From positions 1 through 45,394 of the forward strand of contig JAAYMC010000015.1 in NCBI GenBank assembly GCA_012521555.1: DNA of 45,394 nt. Reading direction: 5' to 3'. Shown here piece by piece: positions 15,924 through 24,615 of the stretch; the first letter of the stretch is position 1, and every line of letters begins with the position of its first letter. The DNA comes from Clostridiales bacterium. GTDB taxonomy: Bacteria; Bacillota; Clostridia; Oscillospirales; Oscillospiraceae. The notes beneath the pieces were generated by a model, which saw only the letters and a program-made list of their open reading frames with translations, did no database searches and was not told the origin of the DNA. The translations under genes were made by a program, and so were the position numbers.

Positions 15924-16694
15924 ATGAAAATTGCAATAACCGGAAAAGGCGGCGTCGGGAAGACGACGGTCGCCGCCATCCTGGCAAGGCTCTACGCCGA
16001 CGAAGGCCGCAGGGTTTTAGCCGCCGACGTCGACCCGGACGCAAACCTCGGCATGGCCCTCGGGTTTACGGCCGAGGAGATGGCCGACATCATCCCCATC
16101 TCCAAGATGCGCGAGCTCATCGCCGAGCGCACCGGCGCCAGCAACGAGACGTACGGGAAGTTCTTCCGCATCAACCCGAAGGTGGACGATCTCCCCGACA
16201 AGCTCGCCAAGGAGAAAAACGGCGTAAAGCTTCTGCTTTTAGGCACGGTTGAGACGGGAGGCTCCGGATGCGTCTGCCCCGAACACGCCCTGCTCAGGCA
16301 GCTCATCTCGCACCTCATCATCCGCCGCGACGACGTCGTCATCATGGATATGGAGGCGGGGCTTGAGCACCTCGGCCGCGGGACGGCCGGCGAGATGGAC
16401 CAGTTCATCGTCGTCATCGAGCCGGGAGAGCGCAGCGTGCAGACGTACCATCAGGTCGTCAGGCTCGCGAAAGACCTCGGCGTGAAGAAAGTCCGCGTCG
16501 TGGCCAACAAGGTGCGCAACGCCGAAGACGAGGCCTTCGTCCGGTCGCGCATTCCGGAAGACGCCCTGCTCGGCGTCGTCCACTACGAAGGCGACGTCCA
16601 GGAGGCCGACCGGGCCGGCAAGTCGCCGTACGATACCAGCAAGCGGACCGTTGAGGAAATCCGCGCCATCAAGGCCCGCATAGACAGCGAATAG
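15924..16694 (+). CDS. cooC: CooC-type CODH maturation ATPase
   Basis: A 256-residue P-loop ATPase for nickel insertion into CODH. Walker A is GKGGVGKTT at residues 8-16; the metal-binding C-x-C is GSGCVC (Cys116 and Cys118); AADVDPDANLG supplies the Mg-site acids. The ATG at 15924 is preceded by a strong purine-rich site (GAGGAGAAGGGAG); a longer start at 15873 lacks one. It lies between cooS and acsB copy 2. It is clearly a different subtype from the acsF-like ATPase at 11808-12578, for example PEHALLRQL rather than YINGVLKAQ after the C-x-C. Confidence 0.92.
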   Translation: MKIAITGKGGVGKTTVAAILARLYADEGRRVLAADVDPDANLGMALGFTAEEMADIIPISKMRELIAERTGASNETYGKFFRINPKVDDLPDKLAKEKNGVKLLLLGTVETGGSGCVCPEHALLRQLISHLIIRRDDVVIMDMEAGLEHLGRGTAGEMDQFIVVIEPGERSVQTYHQVVRLAKDLGVKKVRVVANKVRNAEDEAFVRSRIPEDALLGVVHYEGDVQEADRAGKSPYDTSKRTVEEIRAIKARIDSE

Positions 16695-16753
16695 AGAGAA
16701 AAGCGGAAGACTCAATAAAATCGCACGAGATACGTTTTTGGGAGGAAACATAA

Positions 16754-18880
16754 GTGGGACTATTCAATAGGGTGTTCAGAGGCTCGGACGAGATGTTCGC
16801 TCGGGCTGAAGCCGCTGTGAACACGGCACTGGAGAAACTTGGCGCCGACGCGCCCATCACCTTTGGCAACACGGCCTACTTCCTGCCGTGCATCTACGCT
16901 TACCTTGGCAAGAAAATCACCAACCTCGGCGAGCTCAAAGCCGTTCTCGAGCCGATTAAGGCCGAGATGACCCACGAGCAGCGCACAAACGACGTCTTCA
17001 AGTCCGGCATCGCCACGGTGCTGGCCGCCGAAGTCATCGAGGCGTGCAAGTACGCCCTGGAGCCGCAGACGTACGGCGGGCGGTACCACGGCCATCCGAC
17101 CGACGCCGAAGTGCGCGAGCTCGGCGTTCCGCTCGTCACGCGCGACATCCCCGGATTCGTCGTCCTCATCGACCCGGCGCCGACAGACGAGCAGGCCGTC
17201 GCCCTCATCAAGGGCTATCAGGCCAGAGGCATCTTCGTGTTCCTGCTCAAAGGCATCATCGAGCAGGCCGAGCGCGCCGGCCTTAAGATGGGCTTCCCGC
17301 TCCGCGTCGTGCCCATCAGCGACGATATCGCCGGCGTGGCGCACATCATCTCCGTCGTTGTGCGCGCGGCCATGATTTTCGGCAACATCCAGCCGGGCGA
17401 TTACGCCGGCATGAACAAGTACGCCTTCGAGCGCATCTTCGCGTTTGTCAACGCTTTCGGCCCGCTCGAGGACATCACCGTCGCCTGCGGCGGCGGCGCC
17501 ATCGCCATGGGCTTCCCCGTCATCACGGACGACTCCGACGACGTGTGGCCCATTCCGAAAAGCCTCATCATCCAGAAGAACATCGACGACCTCATCGAGA
17601 CGTCTCTTGAAGCGAGAGACATCAAGATTAAGATAACGCAGATCGACCTCCCCGTCGCCGTCTCGACGGCGTTTGAAGGCGAAATCATCCGCAAGAACGA
17701 CATGCAGATCGAAGTCGACGGCTCCCGCAAGGACTGCTTCGAGCTTGTCCGCACGAGAGACCTGACGGAAGTCGAAGACCACAAGATCGAGCTTGTCGGC
17801 AAGGACATCGACGAGTTCGAGTGCGGCAGCAAGATTTCGATGGCCATTATCGTCGACGTCGCCGGCAAGGCGATGCAGTCCGACTTCGAGCCGGTTATCG
17901 AGCGTAGGATACATAACTACGTCAACCAGCTCGAGGGCGTCATGCACACCGGCCAGCGCGACCTCATCCGCATCCGCGTGAGCAAAGAGGCCTTCGCGCA
18001 GGGCTTCCGCTTTAAGCATTTCGGCGAGCTGCTCTACGCCAAGATGAAGAACGACTACGACACGGTTATTGATAAATGCCAGGTCACGATTATCACCGAG
18101 CCGGAGCAGGTCAAGGAGCTGCGCGCGATGGCCAACGAAATCTACGACGCGCGCGACGCCCGCCTGCGCTCCCTCACGGACGAGAACGTCGACTGCTTCT
18201 ACACCTGCATCCTCTGCCAGTCGTTCTCCCCGTCCCACGTGTGCATCGTCACGCCGGAGCGCCTCGGCCTGTGCGGCGCCGTCTCGTGGCTTGACGCGAA
18301 GGCGACGAACGAGCTCCAGCCGAACGGCCCGTGCCAGGTCGTGACGAAAAACCGCGTCATCGACGAAAACAAAGGCGCTTACGAAGACGTCAACGAAGCC
18401 GTCTTCAAGTACTCGCACGGCGCTCTCGAGCGCGTGACGCTCTACTCCATCATGGAAGACCCGATGACAAGCTGCGGCTGCTTCGAGTGTATCTGCGGCG
18501 TCGAGCCGATGTCCAACGGCGTCATCATCGTCAACCGCGAATACGCCGGCATGACCCCGCTGGGCATGACCTTCGCGGAGCTCGCGTCCATGACGGGCGG
18601 CGGCGTGCAGACGCCGGGCTTCATGGGCCACGGCCGCCACTTCATCGGCTCGAAGAAGTTCATGAAGGCCGAAGGCGGCATCGCCCGCATCGTGTGGATG
18701 CCGAAGGCGCTGAAAGACGCCGTTGCCGAGCGCGTCAACGCCACGGCGAAGGAGCTGTACGGCATCGACAACTTCATCGACATGATCGCCGACGAAACCG
18801 TCGCCGAAGATCCCGAGGCGCTGATGGCTTTCCTGGCAGAAAAAGGCCATCCCGTTCTTGAGCTTGAGCCGATAATGTAA
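16754..18880 (+). CDS. acsB: Acetyl-CoA synthase, CODH/ACS beta subunit (copy 2)
   Basis: The ACS encoded in the same operon as CODH, 708 residues long. A-cluster ligands are complete: Cys485, Cys488, Cys497, Cys507 and the C-G-C motif at 574-576. It starts with GTG at 16754, with GGAGGAA 8 bases upstream. The N-terminal region, which contacts CODH and lines the CO tunnel in known structures, differs clearly from copy 1 (for example FGNTAYFLPCIYAYLGKKI here, FPDTAYFFPTIYAATGVKV in copy 1), while the last ~230 residues are much more alike. Being next to cooS, this copy is the better candidate for the CODH/ACS complex subunit. Confidence 0.97.
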   Translation: MGLFNRVFRGSDEMFARAEAAVNTALEKLGADAPITFGNTAYFLPCIYAYLGKKITNLGELKAVLEPIKAEMTHEQRTNDVFKSGIATVLAAEVIEACKYALEPQTYGGRYHGHPTDAEVRELGVPLVTRDIPGFVVLIDPAPTDEQAVALIKGYQARGIFVFLLKGIIEQAERAGLKMGFPLRVVPISDDIAGVAHIISVVVRAAMIFGNIQPGDYAGMNKYAFERIFAFVNAFGPLEDITVACGGGAIAMGFPVITDDSDDVWPIPKSLIIQKNIDDLIETSLEARDIKIKITQIDLPVAVSTAFEGEIIRKNDMQIEVDGSRKDCFELVRTRDLTEVEDHKIELVGKDIDEFECGSKISMAIIVDVAGKAMQSDFEPVIERRIHNYVNQLEGVMHTGQRDLIRIRVSKEAFAQGFRFKHFGELLYAKMKNDYDTVIDKCQVTIITEPEQVKELRAMANEIYDARDARLRSLTDENVDCFYTCILCQSFSPSHVCIVTPERLGLCGAVSWLDAKATNELQPNGPCQVVTKNRVIDENKGAYEDVNEAVFKYSHGALERVTLYSIMEDPMTSCGCFECICGVEPMSNGVIIVNREYAGMTPLGMTFAELASMTGGGVQTPGFMGHGRHFIGSKKFMKAEGGIARIVWMPKALKDAVAERVNATAKELYGIDNFIDMIADETVAEDPEALMAFLAEKGHPVLELEPIM

Positions 18881-19184
18881 TATGATAGTACCGTCAGCGG
18901 GCGTGTCCACCGGGCACGCCCGCGCGCGGGACATCTTTTGTAGCATCGCGTTTTTCTCCAACCGCCCGCGCCGCGCGCGGGCAGAATAGAGACAGTAATT
19001 GGAGAGAAAACTGTGTTTGTTTGGTAGGGAGAGTAATGCCCGAGCGCCGCGGAAAGCGCCCGGGCGGAGGCGCGCCGGTTAATCGAAGCGCGGCGCGGCC
19101 GCTTTGGAGAAGAAAGCGGCTGCTTAAAACGCGCGATTGGCCCGCGCGGCTCGAAATGATAGTTTTTTGAGGAGGCAGTGAGAC
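18881..19184 (+). other. Hairpin-rich intercistronic region acsB-acsD
   Basis: A 304-bp gap, long for this operon (the acsD-acsC and acsC-acsE gaps are about 17-18 bp). It holds at least four hairpins: GCGGGCGTG/CACGCCCGC at 18898-18923, GCCCGCG/CGCGGGC at 18964-18982, GCCCGAGCGC/GCGCCCGGGC at 19038-19065, and GCCGCTTT/AAAGCGGC at 19098-19120. None has a clear U-run, so RNA processing or 3' protection is more likely than termination. A good ribosome binding site (TGAGGAGG) precedes acsD. Confidence 0.5.
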
Positions 19185-20129
19185 ATGCCATTTGTTAGCA
19201 AGCCGCGCAAATTCAACGCATCGATCAATGAAACCGTCCTGGGCGTCGGCGACAAGGCCGTCACCCTCGGCGGACTGAACACCCTTCCGCTCCATTTCTT
19301 TGACGCGCCCGCGAAGAACCCGCCCGCCGTCGGCATCGAGATCACCGACGTCGACGCCGATCTGTCCGCGTTCCCGGAGCTGGCCGCCTTTTACGAGGGC
19401 GCCAAGACGCCGGCCGAGCGCGCGAAGAAAGCGGCGGCCGCCGAGGGCGCGCAGTTTGTCTGCCTGCGCTTTGAGGGCGCGGATCCGGGAGGCCTGAATC
19501 GCAGCGCCGCCGAGTGCGCCGCCATCGCCAAGGAAGTGGCCGAAGCCATCGACCTCCCGCTCGTTATCAGCGGCTGCAAGAACGTGGAAAAGGACGCCGA
19601 AATCTTCGCCGCCTGCGCCGAAGCCACAAGCGGCAAGAACGTCCTGTTCCTCTCCGCCCGCGAAGAGAACTACAAGACCGTCGGCGCGTCGACGGCTCTG
19701 GCCTACGGCCAGAAGGTCGGCGCGGAAAGCGCCGTTGACATCAACCTCGCCAAGCAGCTCAACGTCGTGATGACGCAGCTGGGCATCGCCCCCGGCAGCA
19801 TCGTGATGAACGTGGGCTCCGCCGCGGCCGGCTACGGCTTTGAGTACGTCGCCTCCACGCTGGACCGCGTCAAGGCCGCCGCGCTCGAGCAAAACGACAA
19901 CATGCTGCAGATGCCCATCATGACGCCCGTCTCCGCCGAGACATGGGGCGTTAAGGAATCGATCATGCCCGAGCAGGACATGCCCGAATGGGGCAGCCAG
20001 GAAGAGCGCGCCGTCGCCATGGAGACGGTCACCGCCTCCGCGTGCCTCGCGTCCGGCTCGGACGCCGTCATCCTGCGTCATCCGAAATCCGTCAAGACGA
20101 TAGCGGCTATGATCGCCGCGCTCCTGTAA
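19185..20129 (+). CDS. acsD: Corrinoid iron-sulfur protein small subunit (CODH/ACS delta)
   Basis: The 314-residue small subunit of the corrinoid iron-sulfur protein, a TIM-barrel that pairs with AcsC and helps position the B12 cofactor. It opens with the family-like FVSKPRKFNASINETVLG and contains VGIEITD, LPLVISGCKNVEKDAEI and GSIVMNVGSAAAGYGFEY segments typical of CdhD/AcsD. It binds no cluster itself. Gene order acsB-acsD-acsC-acsE and 18 bp spacing to acsC support the name. Confidence 0.95.
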   Translation: MPFVSKPRKFNASINETVLGVGDKAVTLGGLNTLPLHFFDAPAKNPPAVGIEITDVDADLSAFPELAAFYEGAKTPAERAKKAAAAEGAQFVCLRFEGADPGGLNRSAAECAAIAKEVAEAIDLPLVISGCKNVEKDAEIFAACAEATSGKNVLFLSAREENYKTVGASTALAYGQKVGAESAVDINLAKQLNVVMTQLGIAPGSIVMNVGSAAAGYGFEYVASTLDRVKAAALEQNDNMLQMPIMTPVSAETWGVKESIMPEQDMPEWGSQEERAVAMETVTASACLASGSDAVILRHPKSVKTIAAMIAALL

Positions 20130-20147
20130 GCAAGGGAGGTTAATGCA

Positions 20148-21482
20148 ATGGCACTGAAAGGACTCGACATTTTCAAGCTCACCCCGAAGAAGAACTGCAA
20201 GGACTGCGGCTGCCCCACCTGCATGGCCTTCTCCATGAAGGTCGCGCAGGGCGCGCTGTCCATCGATAAATGCCCGCACATGTCCCCCGAGGCGCTGGCC
20301 ACTCTTGCCGCCGCCACGGAGCCCCCGATGAAGACCATCTCCATCGGCGAGCACAAGCTCGGCGGCGAGACCGTCATGCTCCGCCACGAGAAGACCTTCG
20401 TCAACAAGAACCTCTTTGCCCTCGACCTGTGCGCCGGCATGGACGACGCCGCCATCGACGCAAAGCTTGCCGAGGCGGATAAGGTCGACTACGAGCGCAT
20501 CGGCGAGCGCATGCGCGTCGAGTGCGTGTACGTGAGCGTCAAGCCCGAGCACGGCGCGGAGCGCGGCGCGGCCGTCGTGAAGAAAGCCGCCGCCACCGGG
20601 CGCGACGTTATCCTCCACTGCTGCGACGCCGCCTTGGCCGGCGACATCCTCAAAGCCGCCGCCGCGGACGTCAAGGTCCTCGCGGGCGCAAACGCCGACA
20701 ACTGGGAGGCCATGAACGCCCTTGCCACGGAGCACAACCTCGTCCTCGGCGTCTGCTGCAAGGATCTGTCTGACGCGCACGACACCATCGAGAAGCTGGA
20801 AGCGGCCGGCAACAAGAATCTCATCATCAACATCTGCGCCGAGAGCATCAAGGACGCCTTCTCCTTTACCGTTCAGATCCGCCGCGCGGCCCTCAAGGAC
20901 GGCGACCGCACCTTCGGCTACCCGACGATTGTCAACGTCGCGCGCCTTGCGCCTGAAGACTACACGATGCAGGCGGCCCTCGCGTCGCTGTTTACGGTGC
21001 GCTACGGCTCCGTCATCGTGCTGGGCCGCATGACGTACGCCGAGGCGCTGCCGCTCTTCGGCCTGCGCCAGAACATCTTCACCGACCCGCAAAAGCCGAT
21101 GAAGGTCGAGCCGGGCATCTACCCGCTCAACGGCGCCGACGAGAACAGCGTCGTGGCCGTCACCGTCGACTTCGCGCTGACGTACTTCATCGTCTCCGGC
21201 GAAATCGAGCGCTCCGGCGTTCCCACGAACCTGATTATCACCGACGCCGGCGGTTACTCCGTCCTGACGGCGTGGGCGGCCGGCAAGTTCTCGGCCGGCT
21301 CCATCGCCAAGTTCTTCGAGGAGAACGACATCGCGTCGAAGATCAAGAGCCGCACGCTCATCCTGCCCGGCAAGGTTGCCGTTTTGAAGGGCGAACTGGA
21401 GAATAAGCTGCCCGACTGGAAGATCGTTGTCGGTCCGAACGAGGCCATTCAGCTTGTCCGGTTCCTGAAGGATTACAAATAA
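20148..21482 (+). CDS. acsC: Corrinoid iron-sulfur protein large subunit (CODH/ACS gamma)
   Basis: The 444-residue large subunit, which carries the [4Fe-4S] cluster and, in its C-terminal domain, the cobalamin. The cluster ligands Cys17, Cys20, Cys25 and Cys42 (C-x2-C-x4-C-x16-C) are at the same positions as in the Moorella protein. The middle is a TIM-barrel and the C-terminus, with LIITDAGGYSVLTAWAAGKF, matches the corrinoid-binding domain. It accepts a methyl group from AcsE and donates it to ACS; its Co(II) form is rescued by RACo. The ATG has AAGGGAGG upstream. Confidence 0.96.
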   Translation: MALKGLDIFKLTPKKNCKDCGCPTCMAFSMKVAQGALSIDKCPHMSPEALATLAAATEPPMKTISIGEHKLGGETVMLRHEKTFVNKNLFALDLCAGMDDAAIDAKLAEADKVDYERIGERMRVECVYVSVKPEHGAERGAAVVKKAAATGRDVILHCCDAALAGDILKAAAADVKVLAGANADNWEAMNALATEHNLVLGVCCKDLSDAHDTIEKLEAAGNKNLIINICAESIKDAFSFTVQIRRAALKDGDRTFGYPTIVNVARLAPEDYTMQAALASLFTVRYGSVIVLGRMTYAEALPLFGLRQNIFTDPQKPMKVEPGIYPLNGADENSVVAVTVDFALTYFIVSGEIERSGVPTNLIITDAGGYSVLTAWAAGKFSAGSIAKFFEENDIASKIKSRTLILPGKVAVLKGELENKLPDWKIVVGPNEAIQLVRFLKDYK

Positions 21483-21499
21483 GACTAGGAGGTTGTCTC

Positions 21500-22285
21500 A
21501 TGGCCAGATTCATCACAATCGGCGAAAGAATCCACTGCATCTCTCCTGCTATCCGCGAGGCGATGGAGAAGAGAGACCCCGGGCCGATTCTCCAGCGCGC
21601 GAAAGAGCAGCTTGACGCCGGCGCCACCTACCTCGACGTGAACATCGGCCCCGCCGAATCCAACGGCGAAGAGCTGATGAAGTGGGTGGTCACACTCCTG
21701 CAGGAAAACTTCGACAACGTCCCCCTCTGCCTCGACACCGCCAACAAGAAGGCCATCGAAGCGGGCATCTCCGTCTACAACCGCGCCAAGGGCAAGCCCA
21801 TCGTCAACTCCGCCGACGCTGGCGACCGCATCGACAACATCGACCTGGCCGCCGCCAACGACGCGATTTGCCTGGCCCTGTGCTCCAAGCACGGCATCTC
21901 CAAGGACAACGACGAGCGCATGGCCTACTGCCAGGAAATGCTCGAGCGCGGCATGGGCCTCGGCATGGATCCCGCCGACCTGTGGTTTGACCCGCTGTTC
22001 CTCGTCATCAAGGGCATGCAGGATAAGCAGATGGAGGTTCTCGAGTTCATCAAGATGTGCTCCGACATGGGCCTGAATACGACGGGCGGCCTGTCCAACA
22101 TCTCCAACGGCATGCCGAAGCACATCCGCCCGATTATGGACTCGGCCATGGTCGCGATGGCCATGATGTGCGGCCTGACGAGCGCCATCGTCAACCCCTG
22201 CGACCGCCGCCTCATGGAGACCATCAAGTCCTGCGAAATCATCCGCGGCGACACGCTCTACGCCGACAGCTACCTCGAAGTGTAA
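21500..22285 (+). CDS. acsE: Methyltetrahydrofolate:corrinoid/iron-sulfur protein methyltransferase
   Basis: A 261-residue pterin-binding TIM-barrel enzyme that transfers the methyl group of 5-methyl-THF to Co(I) of AcsCD. Typical segments are visible: ITIGERIHCISPAIREA at the N-terminus, YLDVNIGPAE near residue 48, PIVNSADAGDRI near residue 98, and GLSNISNGMPKHIRP near residue 195. Length is normal. It is the last gene of the operon, 17 bp after acsC, with AGGAGG before its ATG, and is followed by two tandem terminators. Confidence 0.96.
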   Translation: MARFITIGERIHCISPAIREAMEKRDPGPILQRAKEQLDAGATYLDVNIGPAESNGEELMKWVVTLLQENFDNVPLCLDTANKKAIEAGISVYNRAKGKPIVNSADAGDRIDNIDLAAANDAICLALCSKHGISKDNDERMAYCQEMLERGMGLGMDPADLWFDPLFLVIKGMQDKQMEVLEFIKMCSDMGLNTTGGLSNISNGMPKHIRPIMDSAMVAMAMMCGLTSAIVNPCDRRLMETIKSCEIIRGDTLYADSYLEV

Positions 22286-22304
22286 GCCGGACAACCAGAC
22301 ACAA

Positions 22305-22360
22305 AAAGCCGGGCCGACTGGCCCGGCTTTTTTGCGCCCCGCGAGCGGGGCGCATTTTTT
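22305..22360 (+). terminator. Tandem intrinsic terminators ending the acs operon
   Basis: First hairpin GCCGGGCC/GGCCCGGC at 22308-22327 with TTTTTT; second hairpin GCGCCCCGC/CGGGGCGC at 22334-22353 with ATTTTTT. Both are classical plus-strand terminators. Confidence 0.9.
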
Positions 22361-22391
22361 ATACCTTTTAAATTATAGTGCAAAAAATGAT

Positions 22392-23339
22392 TCAATACAG
22401 CTTCCCGTCTTCGATGAGGTTGACAAGAGGCTCGCCTTTTCGGAACCGGCGGATGTTTTCGCAGAGGATTTCCGCCGATTTTTTGAAGGCGTCCTGCGTG
22501 AGGGCGCTGTTGTGCGGCGTGATGAGCACGTTCGGCATGGACCACAGGGGGCTGTCCTTCGGCAGCGGCTCGGTGTGGAACACGTCGAGCACGGCGCCGG
22601 CGATGGCCTGGCGCTCCAGCGCGCGAATCAGGGCCGCCTCGTCGACCGTGTCGCCGCGGGAGACGTTGATAAAGACGGCGGAGGGCTTCATGCGCGAAAA
22701 CGCCGCGTCATTAAAGAGGTGGTACGTCTCGGGCGTGAGGGGCGTGATGAGCACGACGAAATCGGCCTTCCCCAGCGTGTCGAGCAGGGCCGAGACGGGG
22801 AGGACTTCGTCAAACCCCTCCAAAGGCTCGGGCGTGCGCTTGAGCCCGACAACGCGCATGCCCAGCGCGCGGGCCTTTTTGCCGATGAGGGAGCCGATGC
22901 TGCCGGCGCCGACGACGCAAAGCGTCTTGCCCTCAAGCGTTTCGATGCCGTAGACGTTCTGCCAGAGGGCCTTGTCCTGATTGCGGATGAAAAACGGCAG
23001 CCGGTAGCTAAAGCACAGCATCGCGCCGAGGACGTACTCGGCGATGGACAGGGCGTGGGCGCCGCGGGTGTTGCACAGCGGGATGCCGCGCCGGCGCAGC
23101 GCCTCGATGGGGATTTTCTCCACCCCCGCGCTGGTGCTCAGGACGAGCCTGAGGTTTTTCGCGGCGTCCAGCATCTCCTCGTCGAGATACGCCGAGGCGC
23201 CGGATGTGACGATAATCTCGGCCTCCGGCATCGCGCGCATGGCTTTGTCGCGGCCGCGGCAGACGGCAATCGGCTCGTCGCACATTTTGGCGAGCAACCC
23301 GATGGTCGGGAAGGTGATATCGAGGAGGGATACGATCAC
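22392..23339 (-). CDS. D-2-hydroxyacid dehydrogenase, NAD-dependent
   Basis: A roughly 315-residue member of the D-isomer-specific 2-hydroxyacid dehydrogenase family (D-lactate, glycerate, phosphoglycerate type). The Rossmann motif VVGAGSIG is near residue 147; catalytic Arg in NVSRGDTVDE, Glu in VFHTEPLP and His in TPHNSA are in the expected order. The substrate is not clear. GTG at 23339 has AAAGG at 9-base spacing; GTG at 23348 is directly next to that site and is less likely. It converges with the acs operon and is not part of it. Confidence 0.88.
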   Translation of the reverse strand: MIVSLLDITFPTIGLLAKMCDEPIAVCRGRDKAMRAMPEAEIIVTSGASAYLDEEMLDAAKNLRLVLSTSAGVEKIPIEALRRRGIPLCNTRGAHALSIAEYVLGAMLCFSYRLPFFIRNQDKALWQNVYGIETLEGKTLCVVGAGSIGSLIGKKARALGMRVVGLKRTPEPLEGFDEVLPVSALLDTLGKADFVVLITPLTPETYHLFNDAAFSRMKPSAVFINVSRGDTVDEAALIRALERQAIAGAVLDVFHTEPLPKDSPLWSMPNVLITPHNSALTQDAFKKSAEILCENIRRFRKGEPLVNLIEDGKLY

Positions 23340-23379
23340 GGAAAGCACCCTTTCTTCGGAGGATTAAGCGCCCTTATGT

Positions 23380-23682
23380 CTACAGGAACGCAATCACGGC
23401 CATCGCCGCAAGGACGGCGCCGACAATCGCGTAAATCGGCTTCGGGCGGATAAGGCTTACCACAACGGCCGCGGCGGCGCCCAGGATGCCCGCAAGGGGC
23501 CGCTCGGGGTCCACCTTCACGACGCCGGGGAAGATAAGCGCCGTCATCGCCGTGTAGGGGATAAGGCGCAGGAAGCGCTCCACGCGCTTCGACATCGGCA
23601 GCCGGTCGATGAGCGCGGCGGGAATCAGGCGCGGCAGGAGCGTCACGACCGCCATGCCGGCGATAATGAGATATGTACTCAT
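23380..23682 (-). CDS. azlD: AzlD-type branched-chain amino acid transport protein
   Basis: A 100-residue membrane protein with about four hydrophobic helices and the family segment LPRLIPAALI early on. AzlD is the small partner of AzlC, together exporting branched-chain amino acids or analogues. The start ATG overlaps the azlC stop by 4 bases (ATGA). Longer in-frame readings reaching further upstream are within azlC and are not real. Confidence 0.88.
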   Translation of the reverse strand: MSTYLIIAGMAVVTLLPRLIPAALIDRLPMSKRVERFLRLIPYTAMTALIFPGVVKVDPERPLAGILGAAAAVVVSLIRPKPIYAIVGAVLAAMAVIAFL

Positions 23683-24374
23683 GCCGCGGCCCCCTCCTCT
23701 TCGCCCACGATAAACACGCCCGCCAGCGCGCCGAGCAGCGTGGAGGCGATGACGGCCCAGCTGCCGCTGATTACGGCGGACAGGGCGGTGTTGAGGGCGG
23801 CCGTGAGAACCACCATGGCAAAAAGGCGCGCGCTTTTCCGCACGCCCGGCACAATCAGGGAGATAAACAGCGCGGGCAGGGCGACGCCGAGGCTGTCCGA
23901 CACAAGCGGCGGCAGGAGCGAAAACATAAAGCAGCCGGCGACTGTCCCGAGCACCCACGGGAGATACGTCGCGGCGACAAGGCCCAGGAATGCGTACGGC
24001 GAGCCGGGCAGCGCCTCGCTCGACGTAAACAGGGCGAAGGACTCGTCCGTCACGAACGGCGACAGGCCCAGGCGCGCCATGAGCGGCGCCTTTTCAAGCC
24101 GCTTCATCACGCAGGTGCTCATGATGAAGTGGCGCAGGTTTAAGATAAACGTGGCGAAAATGACCGCCGCCGCGCCGGCTCCGGCGGAGAGCATGTTGAC
24201 CGCCGCCATCTGGCTTGCGCCGGCAAAGACAATGACCGACATCGTCACCGTCTGGCCCGGCGTAAGCCCGCTGTGAATCGCCGAGACGGCGTAGGCAATC
24301 GCAATCGGGATAAACCCGATGCAGACGGGCAGCCCCGCCTTGACTCCCATAACAAACTCTCTGCGATGCGTCAT
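23679..24374 (-). CDS. azlC: AzlC family branched-chain amino acid permease
   Basis: A 231-residue membrane protein of the AzlC/YgaZ family, with family segments FVMGVKAGLPVCIGFIPIAIAY, FAGASQMAAVNML, ILNLRHFIMS and VTDESFAL. Five or six transmembrane segments follow. It acts with AzlD in export of branched-chain amino acids. The ATG is preceded by AGAGG. It is transcribed divergently from the dnaJ-clpB genes. Confidence 0.93.
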   Translation of the reverse strand: MTHRREFVMGVKAGLPVCIGFIPIAIAYAVSAIHSGLTPGQTVTMSVIVFAGASQMAAVNMLSAGAGAAAVIFATFILNLRHFIMSTCVMKRLEKAPLMARLGLSPFVTDESFALFTSSEALPGSPYAFLGLVAATYLPWVLGTVAGCFMFSLLPPLVSDSLGVALPALFISLIVPGVRKSARLFAMVVLTAALNTALSAVISGSWAVIASTLLGALAGVFIVGEEEGAAA

Positions 24375-24547
24375 GAAAAAACCTCTGTCTCTATTTTATC
24401 AACCGCAGGGCGCTTCGTCAAAAAAAGCGCTTTTCGCTATTCTACCACAAATCGAATTTCGTGCAAGATGTATAGTTTTATATTTGAAAACTGATAAAAC
24501 AGACGAATTTGAAAGAGAATAAAAGCAAGAGGAAGCCAGAATGAAAG

Positions 24548-24615
24548 AATAGTCAGAAATGGTCAAACACACACCGCGCAGAGGCGCAAACCAGAATTGA
24601 CCAATTCTGACTATT
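24548..24615. promoter_or_regulatory. 19-bp inverted repeat, candidate operator for dnaJ-clpB
   Basis: AATAGTCAGAAATGGTCAA at 24548-24566 and TTGACCAATTCTGACTATT at 24597-24615 are inverted copies with 18 of 19 positions matching, separated by 30 bp. The right arm contains the -35 box of the dnaJ promoter. Each arm holds GGTCAA, which resembles a half-site of the class III heat-shock repressor CtsR, though not in the usual direct-repeat layout. Confidence 0.7.

Noticed and set aside
16760-21092. Two minus-strand open frames of over 700 codons opposite acsB copy 2, acsD and acsC
   Set aside because: They mirror the coding strand, contain no recognisable domain and have no plausible start signals; the plus-strand genes are certain.
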